Source of the DNA: Mycobacterium sp. ACS1612 | GTDB lineage: Bacteria; Actinomycetota; Actinomycetes; Mycobacteriales; Mycobacteriaceae | Direction of reading: 5' to 3' | NCBI RefSeq assembly: GCF_001667505.1 | Contig: NZ_LZHZ01000061.1 | Location: 62,001 to 126,000, forward strand | DNA: 64,000 nucleotides | Part shown: positions 43,893-52,870 of the stretch, one piece after another | Layout: each line of letters starts with the position of its first letter | Numbering within the stretch: position 1 is the first letter of the stretch | Position numbers and translations under genes: made by a program | The notes under the pieces: generated by a model | Seen by the model: only the letters and a program-made list of their open reading frames with translations | Database searches by the model: none | What the model was told of the DNA's origin: nothing

Positions 43893-44333
43893 TCAGCGCT
43901 TGGCGGCAGAACGGCGAGTCCCCGCCGCGGACTTTCGTGACGTCGACTTGGCCGAGGTCGCGGTCTTGCGGGCGGCAGCACGCTTTGTCGCGGGCTTCAC
44001 CTTCGCCGATTCCGCGTCGGGTACGGCCATGAGAGTCGGTGGCGCCTGGCCACCGGACCGTTGGTTGAGTTGGTGCACAACAAGTGCCGTGCCGCCGATA
44101 CCCACCAGCACGGGCCACTCGACCAACCCCGCCGTGCCGATCGCGGCGAGGGTGAGGGCCGCCGCGGGCGTCGAATGGCTACCGCTCGTGATTCCGTTCT
44201 TGGCGCCGGCGAAGGTGCCCTGCACGCCGCCGATCACGCCGTTGACGGCCGCGCCACCGACAGCGCCCGCGGCCGCCGTCGTGGCTTCCGCGGCCCGGGT
44301 GATGACGCCTACCGCGCCGTTGATGATGTTCAT
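43893..44333 (-). CDS. Membrane protein with a basic histone-like tail (Rv0426c-like)
   Basis: A 146-residue protein. Residues 1-90 are Ala/Gly-rich with two weak membrane segments (AAALTLAAIGTAGLVEWPVL and after), and residues 110-146 are a Lys/Arg/Ala/Ser tail like the tails of histone-like proteins. It is the first gene of the ctpH operon, as Rv0426c is in M. tuberculosis. Possibly a regulatory or accessory subunit; this is inferred. Confidence 0.72.
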   Translation of the reverse strand: MNIINGAVGVITRAAEATTAAAGAVGGAAVNGVIGGVQGTFAGAKNGITSGSHSTPAAALTLAAIGTAGLVEWPVLVGIGGTALVVHQLNQRSGGQAPPTLMAVPDAESAKVKPATKRAAARKTATSAKSTSRKSAAGTRRSAAKR

Positions 44334-44512
44334 TGTTCACTGCTCCGTGCTAACGCCTTGGATATCTCCAATCCACGGCGAGTACCCGCGCATACGGGCG
44401 TTCAACCTGCGGACTACCTGTGATCCGAAGCGATGCGGAGCACGTCGGGGTACACCCGCGTTCTCAGCTCAATTCGCTTGTGCCACAGGAAATGTAACGC
44501 TGCACGGTGTCG

Positions 44513-45199
44513 CTAGGACTTGACGGCGGCGTGCAGCGCGACGATGCCGCCGGTCAGGTTGCGCCACCGCACCGCCGACCAGCCTGCGTCGGCGATGCGG
44601 CGCGCCAGTTCCGCCTGATCGGGCCAGGCCCGAATCGATTCGGCGAGATAGACATAGGCATCGGGATTCGACGACACCGCGTGGGCGATGCGCGGTAACG
44701 CCTGCATCAAATACTCCTTGTACGCGGTGGCGAACGCGCGGTTCGTCGGCGTCGAGAACTCGCACACCACCAGTCGGCCGCCGGGGCGCGTCACGCGGGC
44801 CATTTCGCGCAGCCCTGCCGAGTGGTCGACGACGTTGCGCAGCCCGAAGCTGATGGTCACCGCGTCGAACACGCCGTCGGCGAACGGCAACCGGGTCGCG
44901 TCCGCCCCGACCTTGGGCACGTCGCGCTCTGCACCGGCCACCAACATGCCGACCGAGAAGTCCGCGGCCACACACCACGCGCCGGAAGCCGCCAGTTCGA
45001 CCGTGGACACCGCCGTCCCCGCCGCCAAATCGAGCACCTTGTCGCCAGGCCCAATGCGTAGCGCCGAGCGGGTGGCCCGTCGCCAGAACCGGTCCTGCCC
45101 AAGTGACAGCACGGTGTTGGTCAGGTCGTAGCGGCGCGCCACGGCGTCGAACATCGACGCCACCTCATGCGGGTCCTTGTCCAGCGTCGCGCGGCTCAC
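44513..45199 (-). CDS. ubiE: Demethylmenaquinone methyltransferase
   Basis: A 228-residue SAM-dependent methyltransferase of the UbiE/MenG family, the last step of menaquinone synthesis. Motifs: FDAVARRYDLTNTVLSLGQD (about residues 17-36), SAM site VLDLAAGTAVSTVELA (about 56-71), DGVFDAVTISFGLRNV (about 110). It corresponds to Rv0558, annotated menH/ubiE in M. tuberculosis and menG by function. GTG start at 45199. Its menJ and grcC1 partners are separated from it by the hydrolase/ctpH insertion. Confidence 0.93.
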   Translation of the reverse strand: MSRATLDKDPHEVASMFDAVARRYDLTNTVLSLGQDRFWRRATRSALRIGPGDKVLDLAAGTAVSTVELAASGAWCVAADFSVGMLVAGAERDVPKVGADATRLPFADGVFDAVTISFGLRNVVDHSAGLREMARVTRPGGRLVVCEFSTPTNRAFATAYKEYLMQALPRIAHAVSSNPDAYVYLAESIRAWPDQAELARRIADAGWSAVRWRNLTGGIVALHAAVKS

Positions 45200-45268
45200 G
45201 CAGCCACCGTAGCTGTGAACATCCTTGATCGGGGAATGGCGCAGGCCGCAATGGGCATTACCACCACC

Positions 45269-46093
45269 ATGAGCAACAAGGTTTGGTTCATCACCGGGAC
45301 ATCACGCGGGTTCGGCAGGGAGTGGGCGATCGCAGCGCTCGAGCGGGGCGACAAGGTCGCCGCCACGGCGCGCGACACCGCGACGCTGGCCGACCTGGTC
45401 GAGAAGTACGGCGACGCGCTCCTGCCGCTGCAACTCGACGTCACCGACCGCGACGCCGACTTCGCCGCGGTCAAACAGGCCCACGACCACTTCGGACGGC
45501 TGGACATCGTCGTCAACAACGCCGGCTACGGCCACTTCGGCTTCATCGAGGAGCTGACCGAGGACGAGGCGCGGGCGCAGATCGAGACCAACGTGTTCGG
45601 CGCGCTGTGGGTGACGCAGGCCGCGCTGCCGTACCTGCGGGCGCAGCGCAGCGGCCACATCCTGCAGGTGTCGTCCATCGGCGGCATCACCGCCTTCCAG
45701 AACGTCGGCATCTACCACGCGTCGAAGTGGGCGCTGGAGGGCTTCTCGCAGTCGCTGGCGCAGGAGGTCGCGCCGTTCGGAATCCACGTGACGCTGATCG
45801 AGCCCGGCGGGTTCGCGACGGACTGGGCGGGGTCGTCGGCCAAGCGCTCCGCGCCGCTGCCCGATTACAAAGAGGTGCACGAGGCCGCCGAACGGGCGCG
45901 CAGCCAGCGGGTGTCCAAACCGGGCGATCCGCAGGCATCGGCCCGCGCGGTGCTCAAGATCGTCGACGCCGCCGAGCCGCCGCTGCGGGTGTTCTTCGGC
46001 GCCCTGCCGCTGTCACTGGCGAAGGCCGACTACAAGAACCGGCTCAAAACATGGGAAGAGTGGCAACCCGTCGCTGTCGAAGCGCAGGGCTGA
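45269..46093 (+). CDS. Short-chain dehydrogenase/reductase
   Basis: A 274-residue classical SDR: NAD(P) motif TGTSRGFGREWA (residues 9-20), VNNAGYGHFG (about 83), catalytic Ser in QVSSIGG and YHASK (Tyr about 149, Lys 153). The Arg after the first Gly motif suggests NADPH. Starts at ATG 45269; another ATG at 45236 is in frame. It is divergent from ubiE and convergent with mgtA (2 bp between stops). Confidence 0.9.
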   Translation: MSNKVWFITGTSRGFGREWAIAALERGDKVAATARDTATLADLVEKYGDALLPLQLDVTDRDADFAAVKQAHDHFGRLDIVVNNAGYGHFGFIEELTEDEARAQIETNVFGALWVTQAALPYLRAQRSGHILQVSSIGGITAFQNVGIYHASKWALEGFSQSLAQEVAPFGIHVTLIEPGGFATDWAGSSAKRSAPLPDYKEVHEAAERARSQRVSKPGDPQASARAVLKIVDAAEPPLRVFFGALPLSLAKADYKNRLKTWEEWQPVAVEAQG

Positions 46094-46095
46094 AA

Positions 46096-47223
46096 CTAGG
46101 CGGCGTCGGCGCGGCACATGCCGATGACGTCCTCGTAGTGGTCGAGCAACTCGTCGCAGATCGCAGGCCACGTGCGGCCGAGCACGCTGCGGCGAGCGGC
46201 CGGCGAATAGCGTTGGCGTTCCACGATCAAATGGTCGACAGAGTCGGCCAGCCTGGCTTCGAACTCGTCGACGTTCAGCAGCAATCCGGTGCGGTACGGG
46301 GCAACCAGGTCGCGCGGCCCGCCCGCGTTCGGGGCGACGACGGGCAGACCCGACGCCATCGCCTCCTGGACTGCTTGGCAGAACGTCTCGTGTTCGCCGG
46401 GGTGGACGAACACATCCATGCTGGCGTACGCCGTCGCGAGCTCGGTCCCGTATAGTGCACCGGTGAAAACCGCTGACGGAAGCGTCTTTTCGAGCTTGCC
46501 GCGGTCGACGCCGTCGCCGACGACCACGAGTTGAAGGTCGTCGCGTCCGGCCAGCACCGCCAGTCGTTCGACGTGCTTCTCCGGTGCGAGCCGCCCCACG
46601 AAACCGACGATCGGCCTGCCCTGTGGCGACCAGCTACGCCGCAGCGCGTCGTCGCGCATCGACGGAGCGAAGCCGGTGACGTCGACCCCGCGGGCCCACT
46701 TGTGCACCCGCGGAATGCGGTGTGCCGTCAGGTCTTCCATCGCGGCGGTCGAGGGCGCCAGAGTTCGGTCGGCGCGGCTGTGCAGATGCCGCGTCCACGC
46801 CCAGGCGGCGCGGGCCGTGCACCCGATGCCGTAGCTCTGCGCGAAACCCGCTATGTCGGTTTGGAATACGGCGACCGTCGGCACGCCAAGGAAGCGCGCC
46901 GCGTGCAGTCCACCGTAGCCGAGCAGTGCAGGCGACGCCAGATGCACCACGTCGGGGTCGAAACCGCGTAGCACGTTCACCAGCCGCGGTCTCGGCACGC
47001 CGAGGGGCAGCGAGGTGATCTTCGGAAACATCCGCGACGGCACTCGGTGCACACGGATGCCGTCGTACACCTTGTCGGCAGCGGGTTCACCGCGCGGGTT
47101 GTCCGGGGCGATGATCAGGGCCTCGTGCCCTGTGCGGCGCAGATGCTCGATCACGCGGAGCACCGAGTTCGAAACGCCGTTGACATTCGGAAGGAACGAT
47201 TCTGCGACGATTGCGACGCGCAC
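46096..47223 (-). CDS. mgtA: GDP-mannose-dependent alpha-mannosyltransferase
   Basis: A 375-residue GT4-family GT-B glycosyltransferase. N-terminal VRVAIVAESFLPNVNGVSNS, the central VGFVGRLAPEKHVERL, and the C-terminal EX7E block HETFCQAVQEAMASG. It corresponds to Rv0557 (MgtA, earlier called PimB), which mannosylates glycolipid anchors for lipomannan-type molecules. The GTG at 47223 is used as the glycosyltransferase fold begins there. Divergent from the lipoprotein gene. Confidence 0.92.
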   Translation of the reverse strand: MRVAIVAESFLPNVNGVSNSVLRVIEHLRRTGHEALIIAPDNPRGEPAADKVYDGIRVHRVPSRMFPKITSLPLGVPRPRLVNVLRGFDPDVVHLASPALLGYGGLHAARFLGVPTVAVFQTDIAGFAQSYGIGCTARAAWAWTRHLHSRADRTLAPSTAAMEDLTAHRIPRVHKWARGVDVTGFAPSMRDDALRRSWSPQGRPIVGFVGRLAPEKHVERLAVLAGRDDLQLVVVGDGVDRGKLEKTLPSAVFTGALYGTELATAYASMDVFVHPGEHETFCQAVQEAMASGLPVVAPNAGGPRDLVAPYRTGLLLNVDEFEARLADSVDHLIVERQRYSPAARRSVLGRTWPAICDELLDHYEDVIGMCRADAA

Positions 47224-47356
47224 GCCACGACTGTCGCATCGACGGCTGTCGCAAAGGTTGCCTGGGGGCATACGACACGCAAAAACCTCGTGCCGATGTT
47301 CGCACCGTCCGCGGTCGCCGATTCGAGTATCGTGCGCACAAAGAAGGGCGGTTGAC

Positions 47357-48046
47357 ATGCGGATATCCCGGGCCTTGGCGCTCATCGCGGCGGCGTTGAC
47401 GATCACCGCTGTCGGCTGCACCAAACAAGTCACGGGTACCGCGGCCCCCGATCCGGACAAGCCGCCGCTGTCGGTCAGCAAGGACGGCTTCGGGGTCGTC
47501 GCCGGATTCGCCAACGCGCCCAAGAAGATCGAGATCTACACCGAACCGCAGTGCAACCACTGCGCGGATCTGCAGCACGATTTCGGCGACGAACTCGCCT
47601 ACTACATCGCCGTCGGCGAACTCGAGGTGACCTACCGGCCGATGATCTTCATGGACGACAAGACCGACGGCTACTCGGGTCAGGTCAGCAACGCGCTGTT
47701 TTTGGCCGCCGAGAAGGCCGGCTCACCCGCGGTGACGGCGACCGGCACCGAGTTCCAGCGCTTCGTCGAAAACGTCTGGGCCAACCAGCGTCCCGGCGGC
47801 AAGCCGCCCACTGGGGACGAACTCGCCGGGTACGCCAAGAAGGCGGCCATGCCCGACGCCGTCGCGCAGAACATCAAGGGCGGCGGGTCGGCGGTCAACA
47901 TCAAGGACATGGACAACGCCAACTTCGAGTTCCTCTACGAGATCGACTCGACGGAGATGGGCACCCCCACCGTCTACGACCTCGACAAGGGCGAGAAGCT
48001 CGACATCTACGACAACGACTGGCTGAACAAGCTCATTCAATCCTGA
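47357..48046 (+). CDS. DsbA-like thioredoxin-fold lipoprotein
   Basis: A 229-residue exported protein. The signal peptide ends in a lipobox (TAVGC, Cys21), so it is probably lipid-anchored. The mature domain is a DsbA/DSBA-thioredoxin fold with a CNHC active site (Cys66-x-x-Cys69) after YTEPQ and the cis-Pro loop GTPTV near the end. It would oxidise or isomerise disulfides in the cell envelope. A TATCGT -10-like box lies about 30 bp before the ATG. Overlaps the convergent DUF3592-like gene by 10 bp. Confidence 0.9.
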   Translation: MRISRALALIAAALTITAVGCTKQVTGTAAPDPDKPPLSVSKDGFGVVAGFANAPKKIEIYTEPQCNHCADLQHDFGDELAYYIAVGELEVTYRPMIFMDDKTDGYSGQVSNALFLAAEKAGSPAVTATGTEFQRFVENVWANQRPGGKPPTGDELAGYAKKAAMPDAVAQNIKGGGSAVNIKDMDNANFEFLYEIDSTEMGTPTVYDLDKGEKLDIYDNDWLNKLIQS

Positions 48047-48546
48047 ACCGCGGCAGGCGTTCTGGTCACTCGCTTCTCGACCAGCGTGACGCCGGCCAGT
48101 AGGACACCCGCTATCAGCCAGCCGACCACTGCGATCGAGCCTGCCGGGATGATGGCCAGCGACGCGTTACGGTCTTGCACCCGAACCAGATCGGGATTGT
48201 TGGTGTCGTACTCCACGTAGATCCGCATCCCGTTCTCCAGCTCCGACGGGTACAGCACCCCCAGTTCTGGACGGTAGGTGACGCGGTCCGGGGTGACGAA
48301 CTCGATGGTGGACCGCCGCGGTCCGGCGTTGAGCACATTGGCTTCGGCCACACCCATGTGGCGCTCGATCTGCCGGTCGTTGCGCCACGCGCCCAGCACC
48401 AACAGCACCGACTGCAGCGTCACCAGACATGCGACGACGATGATCCCGATCCGGATCCGACGAAACACACGTTGGGACAGAGTTTCGCCGGGATCTTTGG
48501 TCAGCCGGGGAATCAACCAGCGCCGCAACGTATTCAGCTGCCTCAC
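48037..48546 (-). CDS. DUF3592 family membrane protein (Rv0556-like)
   Basis: A 169-residue protein with two membrane helices (about residues 32-54 and 136-157) around a periplasmic beta domain that contains the DUF3592-type region (VTYRPELGVLYPSELENGMR then IYVEYD). Corresponds to Rv0556 by position. GTG start overlaps the menD stop by 4 nt (GTGA), so it is translated with menD. Confidence 0.85.
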   Translation of the reverse strand: MRQLNTLRRWLIPRLTKDPGETLSQRVFRRIRIGIIVVACLVTLQSVLLVLGAWRNDRQIERHMGVAEANVLNAGPRRSTIEFVTPDRVTYRPELGVLYPSELENGMRIYVEYDTNNPDLVRVQDRNASLAIIPAGSIAVVGWLIAGVLLAGVTLVEKRVTRTPAAVQD

Positions 48547-50198
48547 AGGGCAGCCTTTATCGATGCATGCAACGCGCGCAGCGACGACCGGTCGGCCTTC
48601 ACCTCCAGCACGCGCATCCCCTCGAACGGCTCACCGAGCGCGCCGCTCAACTGGGCGACCTCGATCTGTCTGCTCTCGACGTGGTAGGCCCGGCACAGCG
48701 CGCCGACGTCGACGTCGTGCGGGGTGCCGAAGATCCGCGACGACACGTCGGAGAACCGCGGGTCGCCCTGCTCGAGCAGTTCGAAGATGCCGCCGCCGTT
48801 GTCGTTGGACACCACGATCGTCAGGTTGCGCGGTGTCGGCTCCGTCGGCCCGATCAGCAGCCCGGAACTGTCGTGCACGAACGTCAGATCACCGATCAAC
48901 GCGATGGTCCGGCCCGGATTTCTCCCGCCCGCCTCCCGCTCGTGCGCCAACGCCGCGCCGATCGCAGTCGACACCGTGCCGTCGATACCCGCGACGCCGC
49001 GGTTGGACTGCACCTTGATGCCCCGCGCGTCGAGCCCGACCAGTGCGGCGTCGCGCACCGGGTTGGAGGCGCCCAGCACCAGTTGGTCGCCTGGCCGCAC
49101 CGCGTCGGCGACGGCGGCGGCGACATGCAGTCCGGTGGTCAGCGGGTGCGCTGCGAGTTGGCTGCGCACCGCCTCGACCGCGTGCCGGTTGACCTCGGCA
49201 CAGCGGTGCAGCCAGGCCGGGTTCGGCTCGCCGGTGGTCACCGCCCGCGTGCCGGTGGCCTGCGAGTTACCCGAGACGTCCGGCCAGCGCGGCCCGGTGG
49301 TCAGCGCGTACACCGGCACCGAGGGGTCCGCCAGCAGCGCCGACACCGGCCGGTGCAGCGTCGGGCGGCCCAGCATGATCACCTGCTGCGGGTGGATCAG
49401 CCGCAACGCGAACGGGTGCAGCGGATTCTGAGCAGGCGGGGCGGTCGGTTCGGCGACGGTCGGCAGCTTGGCGAGATTGGGATGCGCGCCCGCGCCGTGC
49501 CCGGCGATCACGACGGTGTCCGGGGTCAGGTCGATGTCGAGCGGCTGGTCGAACGTCACTGGCGGCGTGTAGGTCCACGGCCTGCCGTCGGGCCTGCCCT
49601 CGGGCGCGTAGCGCTCGGCGGGGTCGTCGGCGTCGGGCACCAGCGGCTCGCGCAGCGGGATGTCGAATTGCACCGGGCCGGCGTTGGCGGTGCGAGATCC
49701 CGTGGCGGCCACCAGGACTCGACATGTTGCCGAGCGCCATTGCGCGTTCAGCGCGTCCATCTTGTCAGGAGCGTCCTCGGAGAGGCCGAGGCTGATGTTA
49801 GCGCGCACCTGGGTGCCGAAGTAGCCCATCTGCTCGAAGGTCTGGTTGGCGCCGGTGCCGAGCAGTTCGTAGGGCCGGTTGGCACTCAGCACGATCAGCG
49901 GGACACGGGCGTAGTTGGCCTCCACGACCGCGGGCCCGAGGTTGGCGACCGCGGTGCCCGACGTCATCGCCACGCACACCGGGGCGCGTTCGGCGACGGC
50001 GAGCCCGATCGCCAGATAGCCGGCGGTGCGCTCGTCGATGCGGACATGCAACCTTATGCGGCCTGCCCGGTCGGCGTCGTGCAGCGCGAAGGCCAGCGGC
50101 GCGTTCCGCGAACCCGGGCACAGCACCACGTCCCGGACGCCGCCGCGAATCATTTCGTCGACGACCACGCGGGCCTGCGCAGTCGATGGGTTCACCAC
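48543..50198 (-). CDS. menD: SEPHCHC synthase (MenD)
   Basis: A 551-residue ThDP enzyme that joins 2-oxoglutarate-derived succinic semialdehyde to isochorismate, the first committed menaquinone step. N-terminal pyrimidine-binding domain with LCPGSRNAPLAFAL, the EERTAGYLAIGLA-type block (DERTAGYLAIGLA), and the ThDP motif GDLTFVHDSSGLL with NDNGGGIFELLEQ. Corresponds to Rv0555. Its GTG start shares one base with the bpoC stop (TAGTG), so bpoC-menD-Rv0556 are one operon. Confidence 0.95.
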   Translation of the reverse strand: MVNPSTAQARVVVDEMIRGGVRDVVLCPGSRNAPLAFALHDADRAGRIRLHVRIDERTAGYLAIGLAVAERAPVCVAMTSGTAVANLGPAVVEANYARVPLIVLSANRPYELLGTGANQTFEQMGYFGTQVRANISLGLSEDAPDKMDALNAQWRSATCRVLVAATGSRTANAGPVQFDIPLREPLVPDADDPAERYAPEGRPDGRPWTYTPPVTFDQPLDIDLTPDTVVIAGHGAGAHPNLAKLPTVAEPTAPPAQNPLHPFALRLIHPQQVIMLGRPTLHRPVSALLADPSVPVYALTTGPRWPDVSGNSQATGTRAVTTGEPNPAWLHRCAEVNRHAVEAVRSQLAAHPLTTGLHVAAAVADAVRPGDQLVLGASNPVRDAALVGLDARGIKVQSNRGVAGIDGTVSTAIGAALAHEREAGGRNPGRTIALIGDLTFVHDSSGLLIGPTEPTPRNLTIVVSNDNGGGIFELLEQGDPRFSDVSSRIFGTPHDVDVGALCRAYHVESRQIEVAQLSGALGEPFEGMRVLEVKADRSSLRALHASIKAAL

Positions 50199-50980
50199 TA
50201 CAGACTATCGGCGATGAATTTCAGGGCCGCGGCATTGACGACCTGCGGCCGTTCGATGAAGCCGAGGTGGCCGGTGTGCGGAATCTCCAGGTAACGGCCG
50301 TTGGGGATGGCGTCGGCGACCTCTTTGCCGAGATGCGCGGGCAGCACCACGTCGTCAGCGAAGCCGATGACGAGCACCGGCGCCTTGATGCTCCGGTACG
50401 CGGCGAGCCGGTTGCCCTCTGGCGCGATCGACACCTGGGTCGTCACCCCCGGCGTCGGTTTGGTCGGCCACATGGTGAACATGTCGATCCAGTCACGCAC
50501 GGCGGCGTCGTCGTTCAGCGTCTTGGGGGAAAAGCTCTCCAGCAGACGCACTTTCGCGTCGTAGGACGGCGGCAGCTGAACCCCGGAGCGCACCAGGTCC
50601 AGCTCGGCGCCGCGGAAGAAGTCGCGGGTGCGGTCGTGGCGGCCGCGGGTGGCCATCAGTACCGCCGAGCGGACCAGCTCCGGGCGGGCGACCATCAATT
50701 CCTGCGCGATGTAGGCGCCCATCGACACCGCCACGATGCGCACCGGCGCGAGGTCGAGCTTCTCGATCAGCGCGGCGGTGTCGCCGACCATGGTCTCGGT
50801 GGTGAAACCCTCGGCGTTCTCCGTCGCGCCGATACCGCGGTTGTCGAAAGTGACGCAGCGATAACCCGCCCGCACGAACTCCGGCACCTGATGCAGGTGC
50901 CAGGTGCGTCCCGCGCCGCCGCGCCCCGCGATGAACAGCACGGGGTCGCCTCTGCCGCGGTCGTCGTAGGCCAGATTCAC
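50198..50980 (-). CDS. bpoC: Alpha/beta hydrolase BpoC
   Basis: A 260-residue hydrolase (BpoC family, called a non-haem bromoperoxidase by annotation). FIAGRGGAGRTWH (oxyanion region), nucleophile elbow AVSMGAYIAQ (Ser about 86), Asp in IGFADDVVLP and His in PHTGHLGF. Matches Rv0554 nearly throughout as I remember it. GTG 50980 lies 7 bp after a TAGCGT -10-like box, so a leaderless start is likely and the longer frame to 51118 is rejected. Confidence 0.93.
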   Translation of the reverse strand: MNLAYDDRGRGDPVLFIAGRGGAGRTWHLHQVPEFVRAGYRCVTFDNRGIGATENAEGFTTETMVGDTAALIEKLDLAPVRIVAVSMGAYIAQELMVARPELVRSAVLMATRGRHDRTRDFFRGAELDLVRSGVQLPPSYDAKVRLLESFSPKTLNDDAAVRDWIDMFTMWPTKPTPGVTTQVSIAPEGNRLAAYRSIKAPVLVIGFADDVVLPAHLGKEVADAIPNGRYLEIPHTGHLGFIERPQVVNAAALKFIADSL

Positions 50981-50993
50981 CCCGCCGACGCTA
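50981..50993 (-). promoter_or_regulatory. Leaderless promoter of bpoC-menD operon
   Basis: On the minus strand TAGCGT is followed by 7 bases and then GTG 50980. This fits the -10/start spacing of mycobacterial leaderless genes; no Shine-Dalgarno is present. Confidence 0.5.
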
Positions 50994-51060
50994 CTCAACG
51001 CGCGGCGAGCCCTTCGATCGCGGCCCAGTACCGCTGGCGTTGCGCGGGTGACAGCGGCGG

Positions 51061-51798
51061 TCACACCTTGACACGGCTGCGGCGCTGGCCGCGCGCCCGC
51101 TGGATCGCGGCGTCCCACAGCAGCCGGGCCGGCTGGCTCAATTGGTGCTGCTTGGCGGTCTCCTTGGTCAATTGCGCGGTGGCCGACGCCTTGGTGGCCG
51201 CCGACGCCTTCGACATGTGACCGGAGTCGAACGGGGGCTGCGGGTCGTATTCGATGGTGAGCTGGATGGCCTTGGCTTTGGCCTCACCGACGATCTGCCC
51301 GGCCAGCCACAGCCCGAGGTCGATGCCCGCCGACACCCCGGCGGCGGTCGCGATCTTGCCCTCGTGCACGATCCGCTGGTCGCCGACGGCCTCGACACCG
51401 AACGGCTTCAGCATGGGCAGCGCCATCCAGTGCGAGGTCGCGCGGTGTCCCCGCAGCAGCCCGGCGGCGGCCAGGATGACCGAGCCCGAGCACACCGACG
51501 TGGTCCAGGTGGTCGTCTGGTGCACCTGCCGCACCCAGTCGAGCAGCTTCTCGTCGCGGGCATGTTCGAACGTCGTCATGCCGCCAGGCACCAGCAGGAT
51601 GTCCGGCGACGGCGTCTCGTCGAACGAGTGCGTGGCGCCGATCAGCAGCGCGCCCGAGTCGGCGGCGATCGGCCCCGGTTCGTGCCACACGAAACGCACC
51701 TCCGCATCGGGCAGGCTGCGCAGCACCTCGTAGGGGCCGATGAAGTCCAGCGCGGTGAAGCCGGGATACACCACGATTGCGATCTGCGTCATTGCCAT
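51061..51798 (-). CDS. DJ-1/PfpI family protein (isonitrile hydratase-like)
   Basis: A 245-residue protein of the ThiJ/PfpI superfamily. The nucleophile Cys sits in TTSVCSGSVILAAAGLLRGH and is followed by SHWMALP, as in isonitrile hydratase. The GAD-like motif DILLVPGG is present. A Lys/Ala/Gln tail of about 50 residues follows the domain. It is 9 bp downstream of an AraC-type gene with its own DJ-1 domain, and the two are inserted between bpoC and menC. Confidence 0.82.
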   Translation of the reverse strand: MAMTQIAIVVYPGFTALDFIGPYEVLRSLPDAEVRFVWHEPGPIAADSGALLIGATHSFDETPSPDILLVPGGMTTFEHARDEKLLDWVRQVHQTTTWTTSVCSGSVILAAAGLLRGHRATSHWMALPMLKPFGVEAVGDQRIVHEGKIATAAGVSAGIDLGLWLAGQIVGEAKAKAIQLTIEYDPQPPFDSGHMSKASAATKASATAQLTKETAKQHQLSQPARLLWDAAIQRARGQRRSRVKV

Positions 51799-51807
51799 CT
51801 CCTTTGA

Positions 51808-52800
51808 CTAGCCGGTTTCGATTCCGGTTTTCGCGTGCGCGAACGTCTTGCGGTATTGGTCCGGCGAAATGCCGAGGCGGCGAATGAAACTGCGGCGCAG
51901 AGTCTCCGCTGAGCCGAATCCGCAGCGAGCGGCGATCACCGTGACGGTGTCGTCTGTCTCCTCGAGTTGGCGGCGGGCGGCTTCGGTGCGGATCCGTTCG
52001 ACGTAGGTGCCCGGCGCCTCGCCGACCTCCTCAGTGAACAGCCGGGTGAAGTGCCGGGGGCTCATCGCTGCGCGCCGGGCCAACTCCGGAATGCTGTGCG
52101 CACCACCGGGTTCGGACTCGATGGCCTCCTGGACCTCGCGGATCGGCGCGCGCCTGGCGCGGGGCATCCACACCGGCGCCGCGAACTGCGTCTGCCCACC
52201 GGGCCTACGCAGGTACAGCACCAGCCAGCGGGCCACGGTCTGCGCGACGTCGGTGCCGTAGTCGTCTTCCACCAGCGACAGCGCCAGATCGATACCCGCG
52301 GTGACTCCAGCGGCGGTCCACACCTTCTCGGAGCTGCGGACGAAGATCGGTTCGGGATCGACAGTCACAGCGGGGAATTCGCGTGACATGCGGTCGGCGA
52401 ACGCCCAGTGCGTGGTGGCGGTACACCCGTCGATCAGGCCTGCCTGCGCGCACAGGAACGCGCCGGTGCACACGCTGACGACCCGACGGGTGTTCTCGGC
52501 GGCGATCTGTATCCAGCCGACGGTGTCCGCGTCGCGGCGCGCGTCGTCGACGCCGATGCCGCCGGGCAGGACCAGGGTGTCGATGGGTGCGCGCGGGTCC
52601 GGCAGCGGTTGGGTCACCAGCGCGAGTCCGGTGAGCGTGCTGGCCGGTTCGCCGCCGCGGGACACCACGTTGACGGCGTAGCCCTCATCCGCGCGTCCCT
52701 GGCTCGCCAGGTAGATGGTGGCGCCGGTGAACACCTCGAACGGGCCGACCAGGTCGAGAGCCTGGACGCCCGGATAGCCGAGGACTACCACCGATCGCAC
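51808..52800 (-). CDS. GlxA/FtrA-type AraC regulator with a DJ-1-like domain
   Basis: A 330-residue regulator. Residues 1-190 form a DJ-1/PfpI-like domain (VVLGYPGVQALDLVGPFEVF; VSVCTGAFLCAQAGLIDG keeps a Cys), and residues 215-320 a double helix-turn-helix (LARRAAMSPRHFTRLFTEE and IAARCGFGSAETLRRSFIRR). It is the first gene of a two-gene operon with the DJ-1 enzyme and probably controls it. Confidence 0.87.
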   Translation of the reverse strand: MRSVVVLGYPGVQALDLVGPFEVFTGATIYLASQGRADEGYAVNVVSRGGEPASTLTGLALVTQPLPDPRAPIDTLVLPGGIGVDDARRDADTVGWIQIAAENTRRVVSVCTGAFLCAQAGLIDGCTATTHWAFADRMSREFPAVTVDPEPIFVRSSEKVWTAAGVTAGIDLALSLVEDDYGTDVAQTVARWLVLYLRRPGGQTQFAAPVWMPRARRAPIREVQEAIESEPGGAHSIPELARRAAMSPRHFTRLFTEEVGEAPGTYVERIRTEAARRQLEETDDTVTVIAARCGFGSAETLRRSFIRRLGISPDQYRKTFAHAKTGIETG

Positions 52801-52870
52801 GTCTCCCAGTGTTGGCGACGGTCGCGGTGGCGTCTAGGCCATGGTCCCCACGGATTAGGACAGGCGCCAC

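Noticed and set aside
48567..50294. 575-residue open frame on the plus strand
   Set aside because: Antisense to menD, whose ThDP motifs are unambiguous; the translation is Arg/His-rich and lacks domains.
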